Part shown: positions 21,045 through 29,471 of the stretch, in pieces | How the letters are laid out: every line of letters starts with the position of its first letter | Position numbering within the stretch: the first letter of the stretch is position 1 | NCBI GenBank assembly: GCA_024234215.1 | Contig: JACKOQ010000003.1 | Span: forward strand, 124,001 to 188,000 | Length of the DNA: 64,000 nt | Direction: 5' to 3' | Source of the DNA: Pseudomonadales bacterium | Lineage (GTDB): Bacteria > Pseudomonadota > Gammaproteobacteria > Pseudomonadales > UBA5862 | Notes under the pieces: generated by a model | Told to the model about the DNA's origin: nothing | The model's database searches: none | Seen by the model: only the letters and a program-made list of their open reading frames with translations | Position numbers and translations under genes: made by a program

Positions 21045-22130
21045 ATGGCCCCGACACAGCCTCACCCTTTCCACCCTCTCGGCGTCACATTCACCACGCT
21101 GGCCCTGCTGAGCAGCCCGCCGCTGCTGGCCGACGAGAACTGGATGGGCGCGCGGCCCGATGCCCATGCGCCGATCGGCGTGATGGCCGACCATGCCCAC
21201 AAAAACGGTGAATGGATGTTCGGCTACCGCTACATGCGCAGCGAACAGAGCGGATTGATCGACGGCACCGATTCGGTCAGCGTGCAGCAGACCTACGGCA
21301 GCATCGCCAGCGGCGGCTACGGTTACCACGATGCCCCGCTGGAGATGCGCATGGAGATGCACATGTTCGAGCTGATGTACGCGCTCGACGACACCATGAC
21401 GCTGATGGCGATGCTGCCGTACCAGAAGATGCAGATGAGCATGGAACTGCATCAGCATGGCAGCAATCCGCCGGTGCGCTATGGCATGGAGTCCGAAGGG
21501 ATCGGTGATCTCGAACTCTCGACGCTGCTGCGCCTGACGCCGGTGGCGGCCCCTGAGCAGATCCATCTGAACCTCGGCATCAGCCTGCCGACCGGCAGCA
21601 TCACCGAGGAAGATGCCATGCCGCATGGCCCCGGCGGCAGCTTCATCGACATGCGCATGGAGTACCCGATGCAGCTGGGTTCGGGCACCTATGACCTGCT
21701 GCCCGGCATCACCTACTTCGCGCAGCATGGCGACTGCTCGTGGGGCGGCCAGGGCATCGCCACGCTACGGCTTGGACGAAACAGTGCGGACTACTCGCTC
21801 GGTGACCGGATCGATCTGACCGGCTGGTTCGCCTACCGTTTCTCGCCCAGCTGGAGCGGTTCGGTGCGGCTGAACGGTGCCAGTTGGGGCGACATCGACG
21901 GTCGGGACTCCAGACTCTCACCCACCATGTCACCGGCCTCCAACCCCGAGGCACAGGCCGGCGAGCGGGTGGAAGCCGCCATGGGTCTCAACTACCGGGT
22001 TCCGACCGGCAATCTGGCCGGCCACCGCTTCGGCATCGAACTGGCCAAACCGCTGTGGGAGCGGCTCGATGGCCCGCAACTGGAGAGCGACTGGAGCCTG
22101 GTCGCTGGCTGGCAATACGCGTTCAAATGA
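21045..22130 (+). CDS. Met/His-rich outer-membrane beta-barrel protein, unknown function
   Basis: The ATG at 21045 follows an AGGAG site and gives 361 residues. A signal peptide (cleaved after PPLLA) precedes ADENWMGARPDAHAPIG and a series of amphipathic strands ending in an aromatic residue, typical of outer-membrane barrels. Residues about 70-140 are strikingly rich in Met and His (MRMEMHMFELMYALDD, KMQMSMELHQHG). It resembles the PF13557 'transporter' type outer-membrane proteins. Metal, perhaps copper, interaction is an inference from composition only. It lies alone between ilvD and a methyltransferase. Confidence 0.65.
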   Translation: MAPTQPHPFHPLGVTFTTLALLSSPPLLADENWMGARPDAHAPIGVMADHAHKNGEWMFGYRYMRSEQSGLIDGTDSVSVQQTYGSIASGGYGYHDAPLEMRMEMHMFELMYALDDTMTLMAMLPYQKMQMSMELHQHGSNPPVRYGMESEGIGDLELSTLLRLTPVAAPEQIHLNLGISLPTGSITEEDAMPHGPGGSFIDMRMEYPMQLGSGTYDLLPGITYFAQHGDCSWGGQGIATLRLGRNSADYSLGDRIDLTGWFAYRFSPSWSGSVRLNGASWGDIDGRDSRLSPTMSPASNPEAQAGERVEAAMGLNYRVPTGNLAGHRFGIELAKPLWERLDGPQLESDWSLVAGWQYAFK

Positions 22131-22197
22131 CCATGGGCAGCAGCGGAACGTCATGATTCAATGACATTCCCAGCACAAACCCCGCCAGGAGGCCTCC

Positions 22198-22881
22198 ATG
22201 TCCAGTGATCCACTGCGAGAAGCGCAGATCCTGCGTTGCTGGAACAGCAATGCAGGCGCCTGGACCAATGCAGTGCGGCAGGGCGAGATCGCCAGCCGTC
22301 GTCATGCCACCGATCAGGCCATCGTCACTGCCATTCTCGACCACTCACCAGGCCGCCTGCTCGACATCGGCTGCGGTGAAGGCTGGCTGGCGCGTGAACT
22401 GGTCAAGCATTCGATCGAGGTGATCGGCATCGATGCCACCGCAGCGCTGATCGAAGCCGCCCGCCAGGCCGGCGGCGCCGATTTTCGTCTGCTCGACTAC
22501 GCACAGATCGCGGCCGGAGCACTCGATTTGAAGGTCGACATGGCGGTGGCGAATTTTTCGCTGTTGGGCCATGAATCGGTCGAGAAGCTGTTCGGGAACA
22601 TGCCCGCCTTGTTGAATGCCGAAGGACTGTTCATCGTGCAGACCCTGCATCCGCTGAGGGTCGACGCAGAGACCACCTACCGGGACGGCTGGCGAAGCGG
22701 CTCATGGCAAGGCTTCAGCAGTGCCTTCACCGACCCATCCGACTGGTACTTCAGAACCCTGCAGAGCTGGACAGGACTGTTCATCGGCAACGGATTCCGG
22801 TTGATCGAGCTGCGTGAACCGCTCGACCCACGCAGCCAGCAGCCAGCGTCACTGATTCTGATCGGTCAATCCGCGGCCTGA
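22198..22881 (+). CDS. Class I SAM-dependent methyltransferase
   Basis: The 227-residue protein starts at an ATG with a GGAGG site. Motif I is LLDIGCGEGWLARELV, followed by the acidic end of strand beta-2 in VIGIDATAALIE, and the motif II/III region VDMAVANFSLLG. The fold is clear but the substrate (small molecule, quinone or lipid) cannot be told. The N-terminal ILRCWNSNAGAWTNAVRQ is shared by several uncharacterised methyltransferases. It converges with folA. Confidence 0.85.
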   Translation: MSSDPLREAQILRCWNSNAGAWTNAVRQGEIASRRHATDQAIVTAILDHSPGRLLDIGCGEGWLARELVKHSIEVIGIDATAALIEAARQAGGADFRLLDYAQIAAGALDLKVDMAVANFSLLGHESVEKLFGNMPALLNAEGLFIVQTLHPLRVDAETTYRDGWRSGSWQGFSSAFTDPSDWYFRTLQSWTGLFIGNGFRLIELREPLDPRSQQPASLILIGQSAA

Positions 22882-22898
22882 TCGACATACAGCAACAC

Positions 22899-23429
22899 TC
22901 AGTTCGGCTCAGACAGTCCGGCCTCGTTGCGCTCCAGCACCACGAAGCAGTAGTCCGGCTCGTGCGCCTGCCGCGCCTGGGCCGCTGTTCTGCTCACCTC
23001 CCGCCACAGCGCGCTGTCGATCGCTGGAAAGTGGGTGTCGCCTGCCACCTCGGCATCGACCAGCGTCAGGTAGATGCGCCGCGCATACGGCAATGCGGCC
23101 GCATAGACCTGCGCACCGCCGATCACCATGATCTCATCGGCCGAACTGGCCAGTGCCAGCTCGGTGGCGCGGGCGATGGCCGCCTCCAGCGTCGCCGCCC
23201 GCTCGACACCCGCCGGCTGATAGTCGGGATTGCGGCTGATGACGATGTGCGGGCGCCCGGGCAGCGGTCTACCCAGCGATTCGAAGGTGTTGCGTCCCAT
23301 GATCAGCGGTTTGCCGAGGGTCATCCTTTTGAAAAAACGCAAATCCTCGGCAATGTGCCAGGGCAGCTGGTTGTCGCGTCCGATAACGCGGTTGTTCGCC
23401 ATGGCGGCAATCAGGGCGATGACGGGCAT
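22899..23429 (-). CDS. folA: Dihydrofolate reductase
   Basis: The 176-residue enzyme has the classical DHFR motifs: IALIAAMANNRVIGRDNQLPWH with the catalytic acidic residue replaced in context by EDLRFFKR (E28/D29 region), GKPLIMGRNTFESLG, the NADPH site IMVIGGAQVYAAALP, and YLTLVDAEVAGDTHFP. It reduces dihydrofolate to tetrahydrofolate in the cytoplasm. Length is slightly above the E. coli enzyme (159) because of a longer C-terminal tail. Confidence 0.95.
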   Translation of the reverse strand: MPVIALIAAMANNRVIGRDNQLPWHIAEDLRFFKRMTLGKPLIMGRNTFESLGRPLPGRPHIVISRNPDYQPAGVERAATLEAAIARATELALASSADEIMVIGGAQVYAAALPYARRIYLTLVDAEVAGDTHFPAIDSALWREVSRTAAQARQAHEPDYCFVVLERNEAGLSEPN

Positions 23430-23699
23430 CAGGCAGACTCCGGAAGAGAGAGATCGATTGCGAAAGGCTTTTCAAGGCGCGGCAGCATACCATCCGGTCA
23501 GGCAATGCTTTTTACAGTGGCAAAGGTGACCCGATCAACCAGTGGCGTCCGCGCCGAGCGGCCATCTCTTGGCGAACAGCAGATAGGCAGTACAATGATG
23601 CGGGCCGGGCGACAGCCCCGGCGCTGGCGAGCATGCCGTGTCCAATCGTCCGCCGCCAACCCACCTGATCACGGTACCGATCGATGCGGAAACAGTGCA

Positions 23700-24050
23700 G
23701 TGAACAGCGCTGACAGCCACGCAGTTGCGCGGTCACTCTTCTCGCGCCAACGGACGCGGCGCCTGCTGCCATGGCTGCTGGCCATGCTGCTGGGTTGGCA
23801 GGTTTCGGCACTGCTGCACTCGCTGAGCCACACGGCGGACGGCGACGGCTCCGCACTGCCGCAACATCCGCATTGCCTGCTCTGTCTGGCCCACGCCGGT
23901 GCCGAAGGGGCGCCACTGCCCGCGTCGGCACTGCTGACGCCCACTCTCCATTCGATCCTGCCGCCACTTTTCGATCAACCTGCATCCATTTCCGGACGCG
24001 ACACCCTCCCCTATCAGGTGCGCGCACCACCCCCGCTCCCGACGATCTGA
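23700..24050 (+). CDS. DUF2946-like small membrane/periplasmic protein
   Basis: A GTG start at 23700 gives about 116 residues. The sequence has a basic N-terminus, one hydrophobic helix (LLPWLLAMLLGWQVSALLHS) and a short Cys/His motif HPHCLLCLAHAG, which is typical of DUF2946 proteins often found in metal-related loci. The remainder is proline-rich and low in conserved features. It opens the metal-acquisition locus, 60 bases before the porin gene. Start choice is uncertain because the reading frame is open much further upstream. Confidence 0.6.
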   Translation: MNSADSHAVARSLFSRQRTRRLLPWLLAMLLGWQVSALLHSLSHTADGDGSALPQHPHCLLCLAHAGAEGAPLPASALLTPTLHSILPPLFDQPASISGRDTLPYQVRAPPPLPTI

Positions 24051-24110
24051 ACCGACGTTTTTCGTCGCCCCGCTGCTGCGCGCCGGGGCCACTCTGTTTG
24101 GGAGCAAACC

Positions 24111-25496
24111 ATGAAAAAGACTCTTCTGGCTGCGCTGTGCGCGCTCGCCACGCCGGCGCTGGCTGCGCCACAACCGGAACTCGACGTGCTGCGCGCCGAG
24201 TTCGAGCAGAAATTCCAGGCCCTGCAGGCCGATTACGAGGCGCGTCTGAAGGCGCTCGAAGGCCGCGTGCAGGCGGCCGAGGCGCAGGCCGACCAAGCCC
24301 AGGCGATCGCGCAGACCGCCACCGCCAGCGCCGAGCAGACCGCCCAGGCGGCGCCGCCGCCGTCGAGCGCCTTCAACCCCGACATCTCGCTGATCCTGCA
24401 AGGCGCCTACAACGATCGCGCCGGCGGTGAGCGGCCCATCAGCGGCTTCCTGCCGGCCGGCGAGCATGCCCACGCCGAGCGCGGCTTCACGCTCGAACAC
24501 ACCGAGCTGGTGATGAGCGCCAACATCGATCCCTACCTGCGCGGCTATCTGAACCTCGCGTTTCTGGACGAGGAGGTGGAGGTCGAGGAGGCCTGGTTCC
24601 AGAGCCTGCAAATCGGCCACGGCGTCACGGTGAAGGGCGGGCGCTTTCGCTCCGGCATCGGCTACCAGAACGAGAAGCACCCCCACGCCTGGGACTTCGC
24701 CGACAACAACCTGGTCTACGAGGCGCTGTTCGGCGAGGGACTGCTGCAGGACGGCCTGCAACTGCGCTGGCTGGCGCCGACCGAGCTGTTTTTCGAACTC
24801 GGCGCCGAGCTGGCCAAGGGGCAGTTCTTTCCGGGCTCCGAAGCCGGCGGGGACAAGAATGGCGCCGGCAGTTGGGCGGCCTTCGCGCACCTGGGCGGCG
24901 ATGTCGGTGCCTCGCACAGTTGGCGCACCGGACTTTCCTACCTCGAGGCCCGGCCGCGCGAGCGCGAGGGCTGGGTGGATGACCTGAACGATGTCGAGGC
25001 GCTGACGCTGTTTTCCGGCGACTCCAAGACCTGGCTGGCCGATGCAGTGTGGAAGTGGGCGCCCAACGGCAATCCGCGCCAGCGCAATTTCACCTTTGCC
25101 GCCGAGTATTTCCAGCGCGACGAAAACGGCGACCTGAGCTGTACCGACAACCGCATCGAGGGCGGCGCCTGTCTCGACGTGACCGACGCTTACGACAGCG
25201 ACCAGTCCGGCTGGTATGCCCAGGCGGTGTACCAGTTCATGCCGCGCTGGCGCGTCGGCACCCGCTACAGCCGGCTGTCGAGCGGTTCGACCGACTTCGG
25301 CCTGAACGCCGCGAGTCTGGATGGCGATCGCTATCACCCCGACCGCTGGAGCCTGATGACCGACTTCTCGCCGTCGGAGTTCTCGCGCTTTCGCCTGCAA
25401 TTCAACCGCGATGAGGTGCTTTCCGGCGACACCGACAACCAGCTCATCCTGCAATACATCATGAGCCTCGGTTCCCACGGCGCCCATCAGTTCTGA
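24111..25496 (+). CDS. Outer-membrane beta-barrel porin of a metal-acquisition locus
   Basis: The 461-residue protein has a signal peptide (ending in ALAAP), a coiled-coil periplasmic segment (about 25-85, heptad-like Ala/Glu/Gln), then a barrel with repeated acidic/aromatic strands (YLRGYLNLAFLDEEVEVEEAW, GRFRSGIGYQNEKHPHAWDF) and a C-terminal Phe. It starts 60 bases after the DUF2946-like gene and ends 10 bases before the binding-protein gene, so it probably admits metal or metal chelates for the ABC importer. It is not a TonB-dependent receptor, since no plug or TonB box was seen. Local GC appears higher than in flanking housekeeping genes. Confidence 0.75.
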   Translation: MKKTLLAALCALATPALAAPQPELDVLRAEFEQKFQALQADYEARLKALEGRVQAAEAQADQAQAIAQTATASAEQTAQAAPPPSSAFNPDISLILQGAYNDRAGGERPISGFLPAGEHAHAERGFTLEHTELVMSANIDPYLRGYLNLAFLDEEVEVEEAWFQSLQIGHGVTVKGGRFRSGIGYQNEKHPHAWDFADNNLVYEALFGEGLLQDGLQLRWLAPTELFFELGAELAKGQFFPGSEAGGDKNGAGSWAAFAHLGGDVGASHSWRTGLSYLEARPREREGWVDDLNDVEALTLFSGDSKTWLADAVWKWAPNGNPRQRNFTFAAEYFQRDENGDLSCTDNRIEGGACLDVTDAYDSDQSGWYAQAVYQFMPRWRVGTRYSRLSSGSTDFGLNAASLDGDRYHPDRWSLMTDFSPSEFSRFRLQFNRDEVLSGDTDNQLILQYIMSLGSHGAHQF

Positions 25497-25506
25497 GGAG
25501 ATCACC

Positions 25507-26406
25507 ATGAGAACCCTGTTCCTGTCTGCGTTGATGAGCTTCCTGCTGATCGCCCCGGCGCAGGCCGCGCTGCGCGTGCTCGCCTGCGAGCCCGAGTGGG
25601 CGGCGCTGACCCGTGAACTGGCCGGCGATCTGGCCGAGGTCGATTCGGCCACCACCGCGCTGCAGGACCCGCACCGCATCGAGGCGCGGCCCTCGCTGCT
25701 GGCCAAGGCGCGGCGCGCGGATCTGCTGGTCTGCACCGGCGCCGAACTGGAAATGGGCTGGCTGCCGCTGTTGCAGCGCCAGGCCGGCAACGGCCGCATC
25801 CAGCCCGGCCAGCCGGGTTACTTCGAGGGGAGCGCGCAGGTGCCGCTGCTGGAGAGGCCGGCCCAACTCGACCGCGCCCAGGGCGACCTGCACGCCGCCG
25901 GCAACCCGCACGTGCAGCTCGACCCGCGTCGCGTCGCGAAAATTGCCGACGCGCTCGCCCAGCGTCTGGCGCAGCTCGACCCGCCCAACGCCGCACGCTA
26001 TGCCGAGCGCAACGCCGACTTCCAGAAGCGCTGGCAGGCAGCGAGCGAGCGCTGGGCGGAACAGGGCGCGCGCCTGAAGGGTGTGGCCGTGGTGGTGCAC
26101 CACAAGAGCTTCAGCTATCTGGCCGACTGGCTGGGGCTGGTGGTGGTGGGCGATCTCGAACCCAAGCCCGGCGTCGAGCCGTCGGCAGCGCATCTGGCGG
26201 CATTGCTCGAATCGCTCAAAGGCCATCCGGCACGGATGATCCTGCATGCGGCTTATCAGTCCGCTCAACCCTCCGCATGGCTGTCGCAGAAGGCCGGCAT
26301 TGCGGCCGTGGAGCTGCCTTACACGGTCGGTGGGGCGCCGGGCACGGACGACCTGTTCGGGCTGTTCGAGGTGACGCTCGCGCGCCTGCTGAGCGCCGCG
26401 CCATGA
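25507..26406 (+). CDS. Metal (probably zinc/manganese) ABC transporter substrate-binding protein, ZnuA/TroA family
   Basis: The 299-residue periplasmic protein has a signal peptide (cleaved after PAQA) and the three histidine landmarks of the TroA fold: DPHRIEARPS (His56), GNPHVQLDP (His135) and VVVHHKSFSYLA (His198/199). An aspartate is in GTDDLFGLFE. It lacks the long His-rich loop of many ZnuA proteins. It should deliver metal to the permease, whose ATG overlaps this stop. The exact metal cannot be read, but zinc is favoured by the ligand set. Confidence 0.88.
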   Translation: MRTLFLSALMSFLLIAPAQAALRVLACEPEWAALTRELAGDLAEVDSATTALQDPHRIEARPSLLAKARRADLLVCTGAELEMGWLPLLQRQAGNGRIQPGQPGYFEGSAQVPLLERPAQLDRAQGDLHAAGNPHVQLDPRRVAKIADALAQRLAQLDPPNAARYAERNADFQKRWQAASERWAEQGARLKGVAVVVHHKSFSYLADWLGLVVVGDLEPKPGVEPSAAHLAALLESLKGHPARMILHAAYQSAQPSAWLSQKAGIAAVELPYTVGGAPGTDDLFGLFEVTLARLLSAAP

Positions 26407-27158
26407 GTTTCGCGGCGGTCGATTTCGGCATCCTGCTGCCGGCCTTCGCCGCCGGCCTGCTGGTGCTGGCGACCCATGTGCCGCTGGGCGGCGAGGTGCT
26501 GCGGCGCGGGATCATCTTCATTGATCTCGCCATCGCGCAGTTCGCCGGGCTCGGCATCGTCATCGCCAGCGCGCTCGGTTTCGAGGCGAGCGGCTGGCGC
26601 ATGCAGCTCGCCGCCGTGCTGGCGGCGCTCACCGGTGCGCTGCTGCTGCGCGCGCTGGAGCGGCGCGCGCAGCGCCACCTGGAAGCACTGATCGGCGTCG
26701 GCTTCGTCACCGCCGCCTGCGCGGCCATCGTGCTGATGAGCCACGACCCGCACGCCGGCGAGCACCTGCAGGAGCTGCTGGTGGGGCAGATTCTGTGGAG
26801 CACCTGGGGCGACCTTGGACCATTGGCGCTGGTCACCGCGGCCGTGCTGGCGGCCTGGCACGACCTGCGCCTGAAGGATTCGCCACTCGGTTTCTACGGG
26901 CTGTTCGCCGTCACCGTCACCGCATCGGTGCAGGTGGTGGGTGTGTACCTGGTGTTCGCGAGCCTGATCGTGCCGGCGCTTGCCGCCGGCGGGCGGTTCA
27001 AGCGCGGCTATGGGATCGGTGCCGCCGGCTATGCGCTCGGCCTGCTGGCGTCGGCGCTGTTCGACCTGCCGGCGGGGGCGGCCATCGTGTTGGGGCTGGT
27101 GGCGGTCGGCGGCTTCACGGCGCTTGTGCCTTCCATCACGAATGCCATTTCTGACTGA
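26403..27158 (+). CDS. Metal ABC transporter permease, ZnuB/TroC family
   Basis: This 251-residue protein has seven to eight hydrophobic segments, starting at the ATG that overlaps the preceding stop (ATGA). Typical ABC-3 motifs are GGEVLRRGIIFIDLAIAQFA and VVGVYLVFASLIVPALAA. It completes the binding-protein/permease pair. No ZnuC-type ATPase follows: the next DNA is a degenerate RHS fragment, so the ATPase must be supplied from elsewhere or was lost. Confidence 0.9.
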   Translation: MSFAAVDFGILLPAFAAGLLVLATHVPLGGEVLRRGIIFIDLAIAQFAGLGIVIASALGFEASGWRMQLAAVLAALTGALLLRALERRAQRHLEALIGVGFVTAACAAIVLMSHDPHAGEHLQELLVGQILWSTWGDLGPLALVTAAVLAAWHDLRLKDSPLGFYGLFAVTVTASVQVVGVYLVFASLIVPALAAGGRFKRGYGIGAAGYALGLLASALFDLPAGAAIVLGLVAVGGFTALVPSITNAISD

Positions 27159-27219
27159 CCATCATGCACAAGACAGGCATCTCGAATATCGTCGACCATT
27201 TCACCTTGGCTGCCGGCCG

Positions 27220-27455
27220 ATCTCCACCAATGGTGAGTCCAGCGGCGACCGGGTTGCCGTTGGCATCGCAGTCGCATTCGGCAGCGCACCAGTGGGCATC
27301 CGGACCACGGGTCAGGCGGCCAAGGCTGTCGTAGCTGAAGGCGCTGCATCTGTCCGGTTTATAGGCTGGCGGGGGTACCGTCGAGGTCACCACGGCGGGT
27401 GAGGCGCGTCACGCGGAAGACGCGGCCGTTCTGGTAGTAGGCGAAGCGCATGCCC
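27220..27455 (-). pseudogene. Degenerate RHS-repeat fragment
   Basis: Reading the minus strand, one frame encodes GMRFAYYQNGRVFR joined to LTRRGDLDGTPASL, then a stop. A second frame continues with YDSLGRLTRGPDAHW and DANGNPVAAGLTIGG. All pieces match segments of the large RHS protein encoded at 29472-36986 but are out of frame and lack intervening parts. There is no start codon or ribosome site. It lies directly after the M48 protease stop and before the permease end, so it is a leftover of RHS recombination. Confidence 0.82.
27413..27454 (-). repeat. 42-base exact direct repeat, copy 1 (RHS fragment)
   Basis: These 42 bases are identical to 33246-33287 inside the large RHS gene, in the same orientation, and the bases on both sides differ. 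It encodes the RHS segment RFAYYQNGRVFR. Confidence 0.93.
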
Positions 27456-28649
27456 TCAGCGCGCCGCCGGTCGCGAGTCGTAGTAGAGATCATCCTCGGT
27501 CGAGCGCCGGTCGGGACCAGGACTCCAGATGCGATAGTGGCCAGCGGCCGTTTCGTAAGCGTAGCGCTCGCCGGTATAGGGATCGCGCGGTTCCGACTGC
27601 TGCGGATGGCTCTGCCGCCACAGGGCGTAGAGCCCCTCGCCATCCGCCGGCAGTATCGCTTGGGCGCGCGCCGTTTCCGCCGTCTGCGCGAGCGACAAGA
27701 TGCCTTCCTCGACCTGACGCCGACGCCCGTCGGCTGCGGGCGCGGGGGCTGCGTCGGCGGGCGGCCGCAACGCGGCCTGCATCTGCGGGCCGAGATACTG
27801 GACGAACACCACGCCGCCGATGGCCGGTACGCCGATGCCCAGGAGCACGATGCCCGCGGCGCCCAGTGTCGCCCGGTGAGTGCCTTTGACCGGCAGCTCG
27901 AGCAGCGCCGCCAGCCGCCGGCTGAGCGGCGGGTGCGACGAGAACCACTGGCCCAGCTTCATCCACGGCGTGTTCAGAGTGTCGGTCTGGGCGATCCACT
28001 GCGGCTTGTCGATGCGACCGGCCAGCTTGCCGCCCGCGGCCAGAATGAGCAGGCCTTGCAGGGCCTCTTCACTGCGGCCGGCGCTCTCCAGCGCGGCGCC
28101 GTCGGCGGTGTATTCGCAGGCGCGGCGGTAGGCGCTGCCGACGAAGGGCATGAACAGGCCGGGCAGCAGCAGCCAGTGCAGGCGCAGGTGCCCGGCCCGC
28201 AGATGGGCGAGTTCATGGGCAACGATGAAATCGAGCGCCGCCCCGTTATCGCCACAGGCCTCGACCAGTTCGCTGTAGAGGACGATGCAGTCGCGGCCGA
28301 GGTATTTCGTCGCCAGCGCGTTGAGCGAGCCGCCGGCCTGCATGAGGTAGGCCTCGGGAACCTGCTTGAGACCCAGCCGCCGGGCCAGCCGTTCGACGCG
28401 CTCATTGAGCTCCGGCAGTTGTGCCGTGCCCAGACGCACGCCGCTGCCGCGCACATGGGCGATGAAGACGGTGTGGGCAAGAAAGAAAAAGATGCCGAGG
28501 AAGAGCGCATAGATCAGACCGATGATGGTTGCCGCCAGCAGAACCCAGACCAGCGCGGCCAACAGCGCCACCAGCGCCAGCCAGATGCGTTCGCCCGGCC
28601 AGCGGCGCAGTTCGATGGCGGGCGGCAAGGCGGCAGCGGAGATGGTCAT
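27456..28649 (-). CDS. M48-family membrane metalloprotease with a pseudopilin-like C-terminal motif
   Basis: The ATG at 28649 follows AAGGAG and gives 397 residues. Two transmembrane helices (about 22-60) precede the zinc site HELAH (145-149) with a third ligand in CEYTADGAAL (Glu179), as in HtpX/Ste24-type M48 peptidases. Another hydrophobic segment (about 265-285) leads to a C-terminal extension ending DPYTGERYAY, HYRIWSPGPD and EDDLYYDS. That end resembles the calcium-binding tail of GspG-type pseudopilins. It lies 49 bases after the putative immunity gene, on the same strand. A role in processing cluster proteins is inference. Confidence 0.85.
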   Translation of the reverse strand: MTISAAALPPAIELRRWPGERIWLALVALLAALVWVLLAATIIGLIYALFLGIFFFLAHTVFIAHVRGSGVRLGTAQLPELNERVERLARRLGLKQVPEAYLMQAGGSLNALATKYLGRDCIVLYSELVEACGDNGAALDFIVAHELAHLRAGHLRLHWLLLPGLFMPFVGSAYRRACEYTADGAALESAGRSEEALQGLLILAAGGKLAGRIDKPQWIAQTDTLNTPWMKLGQWFSSHPPLSRRLAALLELPVKGTHRATLGAAGIVLLGIGVPAIGGVVFVQYLGPQMQAALRPPADAAPAPAADGRRRQVEEGILSLAQTAETARAQAILPADGEGLYALWRQSHPQQSEPRDPYTGERYAYETAAGHYRIWSPGPDRRSTEDDLYYDSRPAAR

Positions 28650-28698
28650 GGTCGGGCTCCTTTGCGTTTCAGGGAAATTGGACGCGACATGCGACCGC

Positions 28699-29457
28699 TC
28701 AAGGCTTGCTGCGATCGGCGAAGAGACTGCCAAGCCTGGCCATCAGGCCCGGCACATCCTTCGGCCAGGGCGGTACTGCCTCTGGCCACTCGGGCGGCCA
28801 GACGATGGCCGGCAGCTTCAACAGCCGGGCGTGTTCCTCGGCATCGGCCCGGCACAGCGCGATGCAGTCGGGGCGGTCCAGGCGGGATTCGAGGTCCTGG
28901 AAGCGGGTGTGGAGCGCCTCTTCGAAATCCAAGGGCGGTTTGTTCGTCGAATAACGACTGCGCTTGATGAACAGTTCGAAGGCTCGCGCCAGGTCCTTGC
29001 GCGCCGTGGGAGCGCCACGGGTCATGTTGAAAAATGCCAAGAACAAATAATCAGACCAGTGGCTTCCATCCTTACCAAACCAACGAAAGGTGTTGTCGAT
29101 TTCCGCATCCACACTTTCGCGCACAAATATCCCGACAGGTGATTTTTTTAGCTGATCGACGATCTGGGCAGCAAAATCAAAATCCAACGACTCAGGTGCA
29201 AGATTCCAATCGCTTGGTCTTACTGTATATAAGCAGACAGCCTGATGGATTGTAGCCTCAGCCAAATTTGCGCCGACAACATATAGCGTGGGCAAAATAC
29301 GAAGATAATTACCACGGGCCTGCGCTATCAATAAAAGCTGCGCAAAATTCCCGCGCATCCTGACCAAATCGCGTTTTCCATAAAATTGATAGTCTATTGG
29401 CAATGCAGTCCGCAGATACGTCCTGACGAACCGCGCGATTTCGATGGCCTTGTACAC
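28699..29457 (-). CDS. Putative immunity protein for the RHS nuclease-like tip
   Basis: This 252-residue cytoplasmic protein, with no signal or membrane helix, starts with GTG 14 bases after the RHS stop and has a weak ribosome site, suggesting coupling. I do not recognise the family. The 5' two-thirds (about 29030-29457) is visibly richer in A/T than its surroundings, like the end of the RHS gene, while the 3' end is GC-rich again. Position directly after an RHS toxin tip, size and base composition are the reasons for the immunity call; no motif proves it. Confidence 0.6.
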   Translation of the reverse strand: MYKAIEIARFVRTYLRTALPIDYQFYGKRDLVRMRGNFAQLLLIAQARGNYLRILPTLYVVGANLAEATIHQAVCLYTVRPSDWNLAPESLDFDFAAQIVDQLKKSPVGIFVRESVDAEIDNTFRWFGKDGSHWSDYLFLAFFNMTRGAPTARKDLARAFELFIKRSRYSTNKPPLDFEEALHTRFQDLESRLDRPDCIALCRADAEEHARLLKLPAIVWPPEWPEAVPPWPKDVPGLMARLGSLFADRSKP

Positions 29458-29471
29458 GGCTGCTACTCGGC

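Noticed and set aside
23430..23699. Possible Zur box or riboswitch before the metal locus
   Set aside because: No palindrome of the Zur type and no conserved riboswitch core could be seen; only GC-rich short inverted repeats.
27136..27393. 85-codon minus-strand frame as a gene
   Set aside because: It mixes RHS-derived residues with antisense of the permease end; it fits a decayed RHS fragment better.
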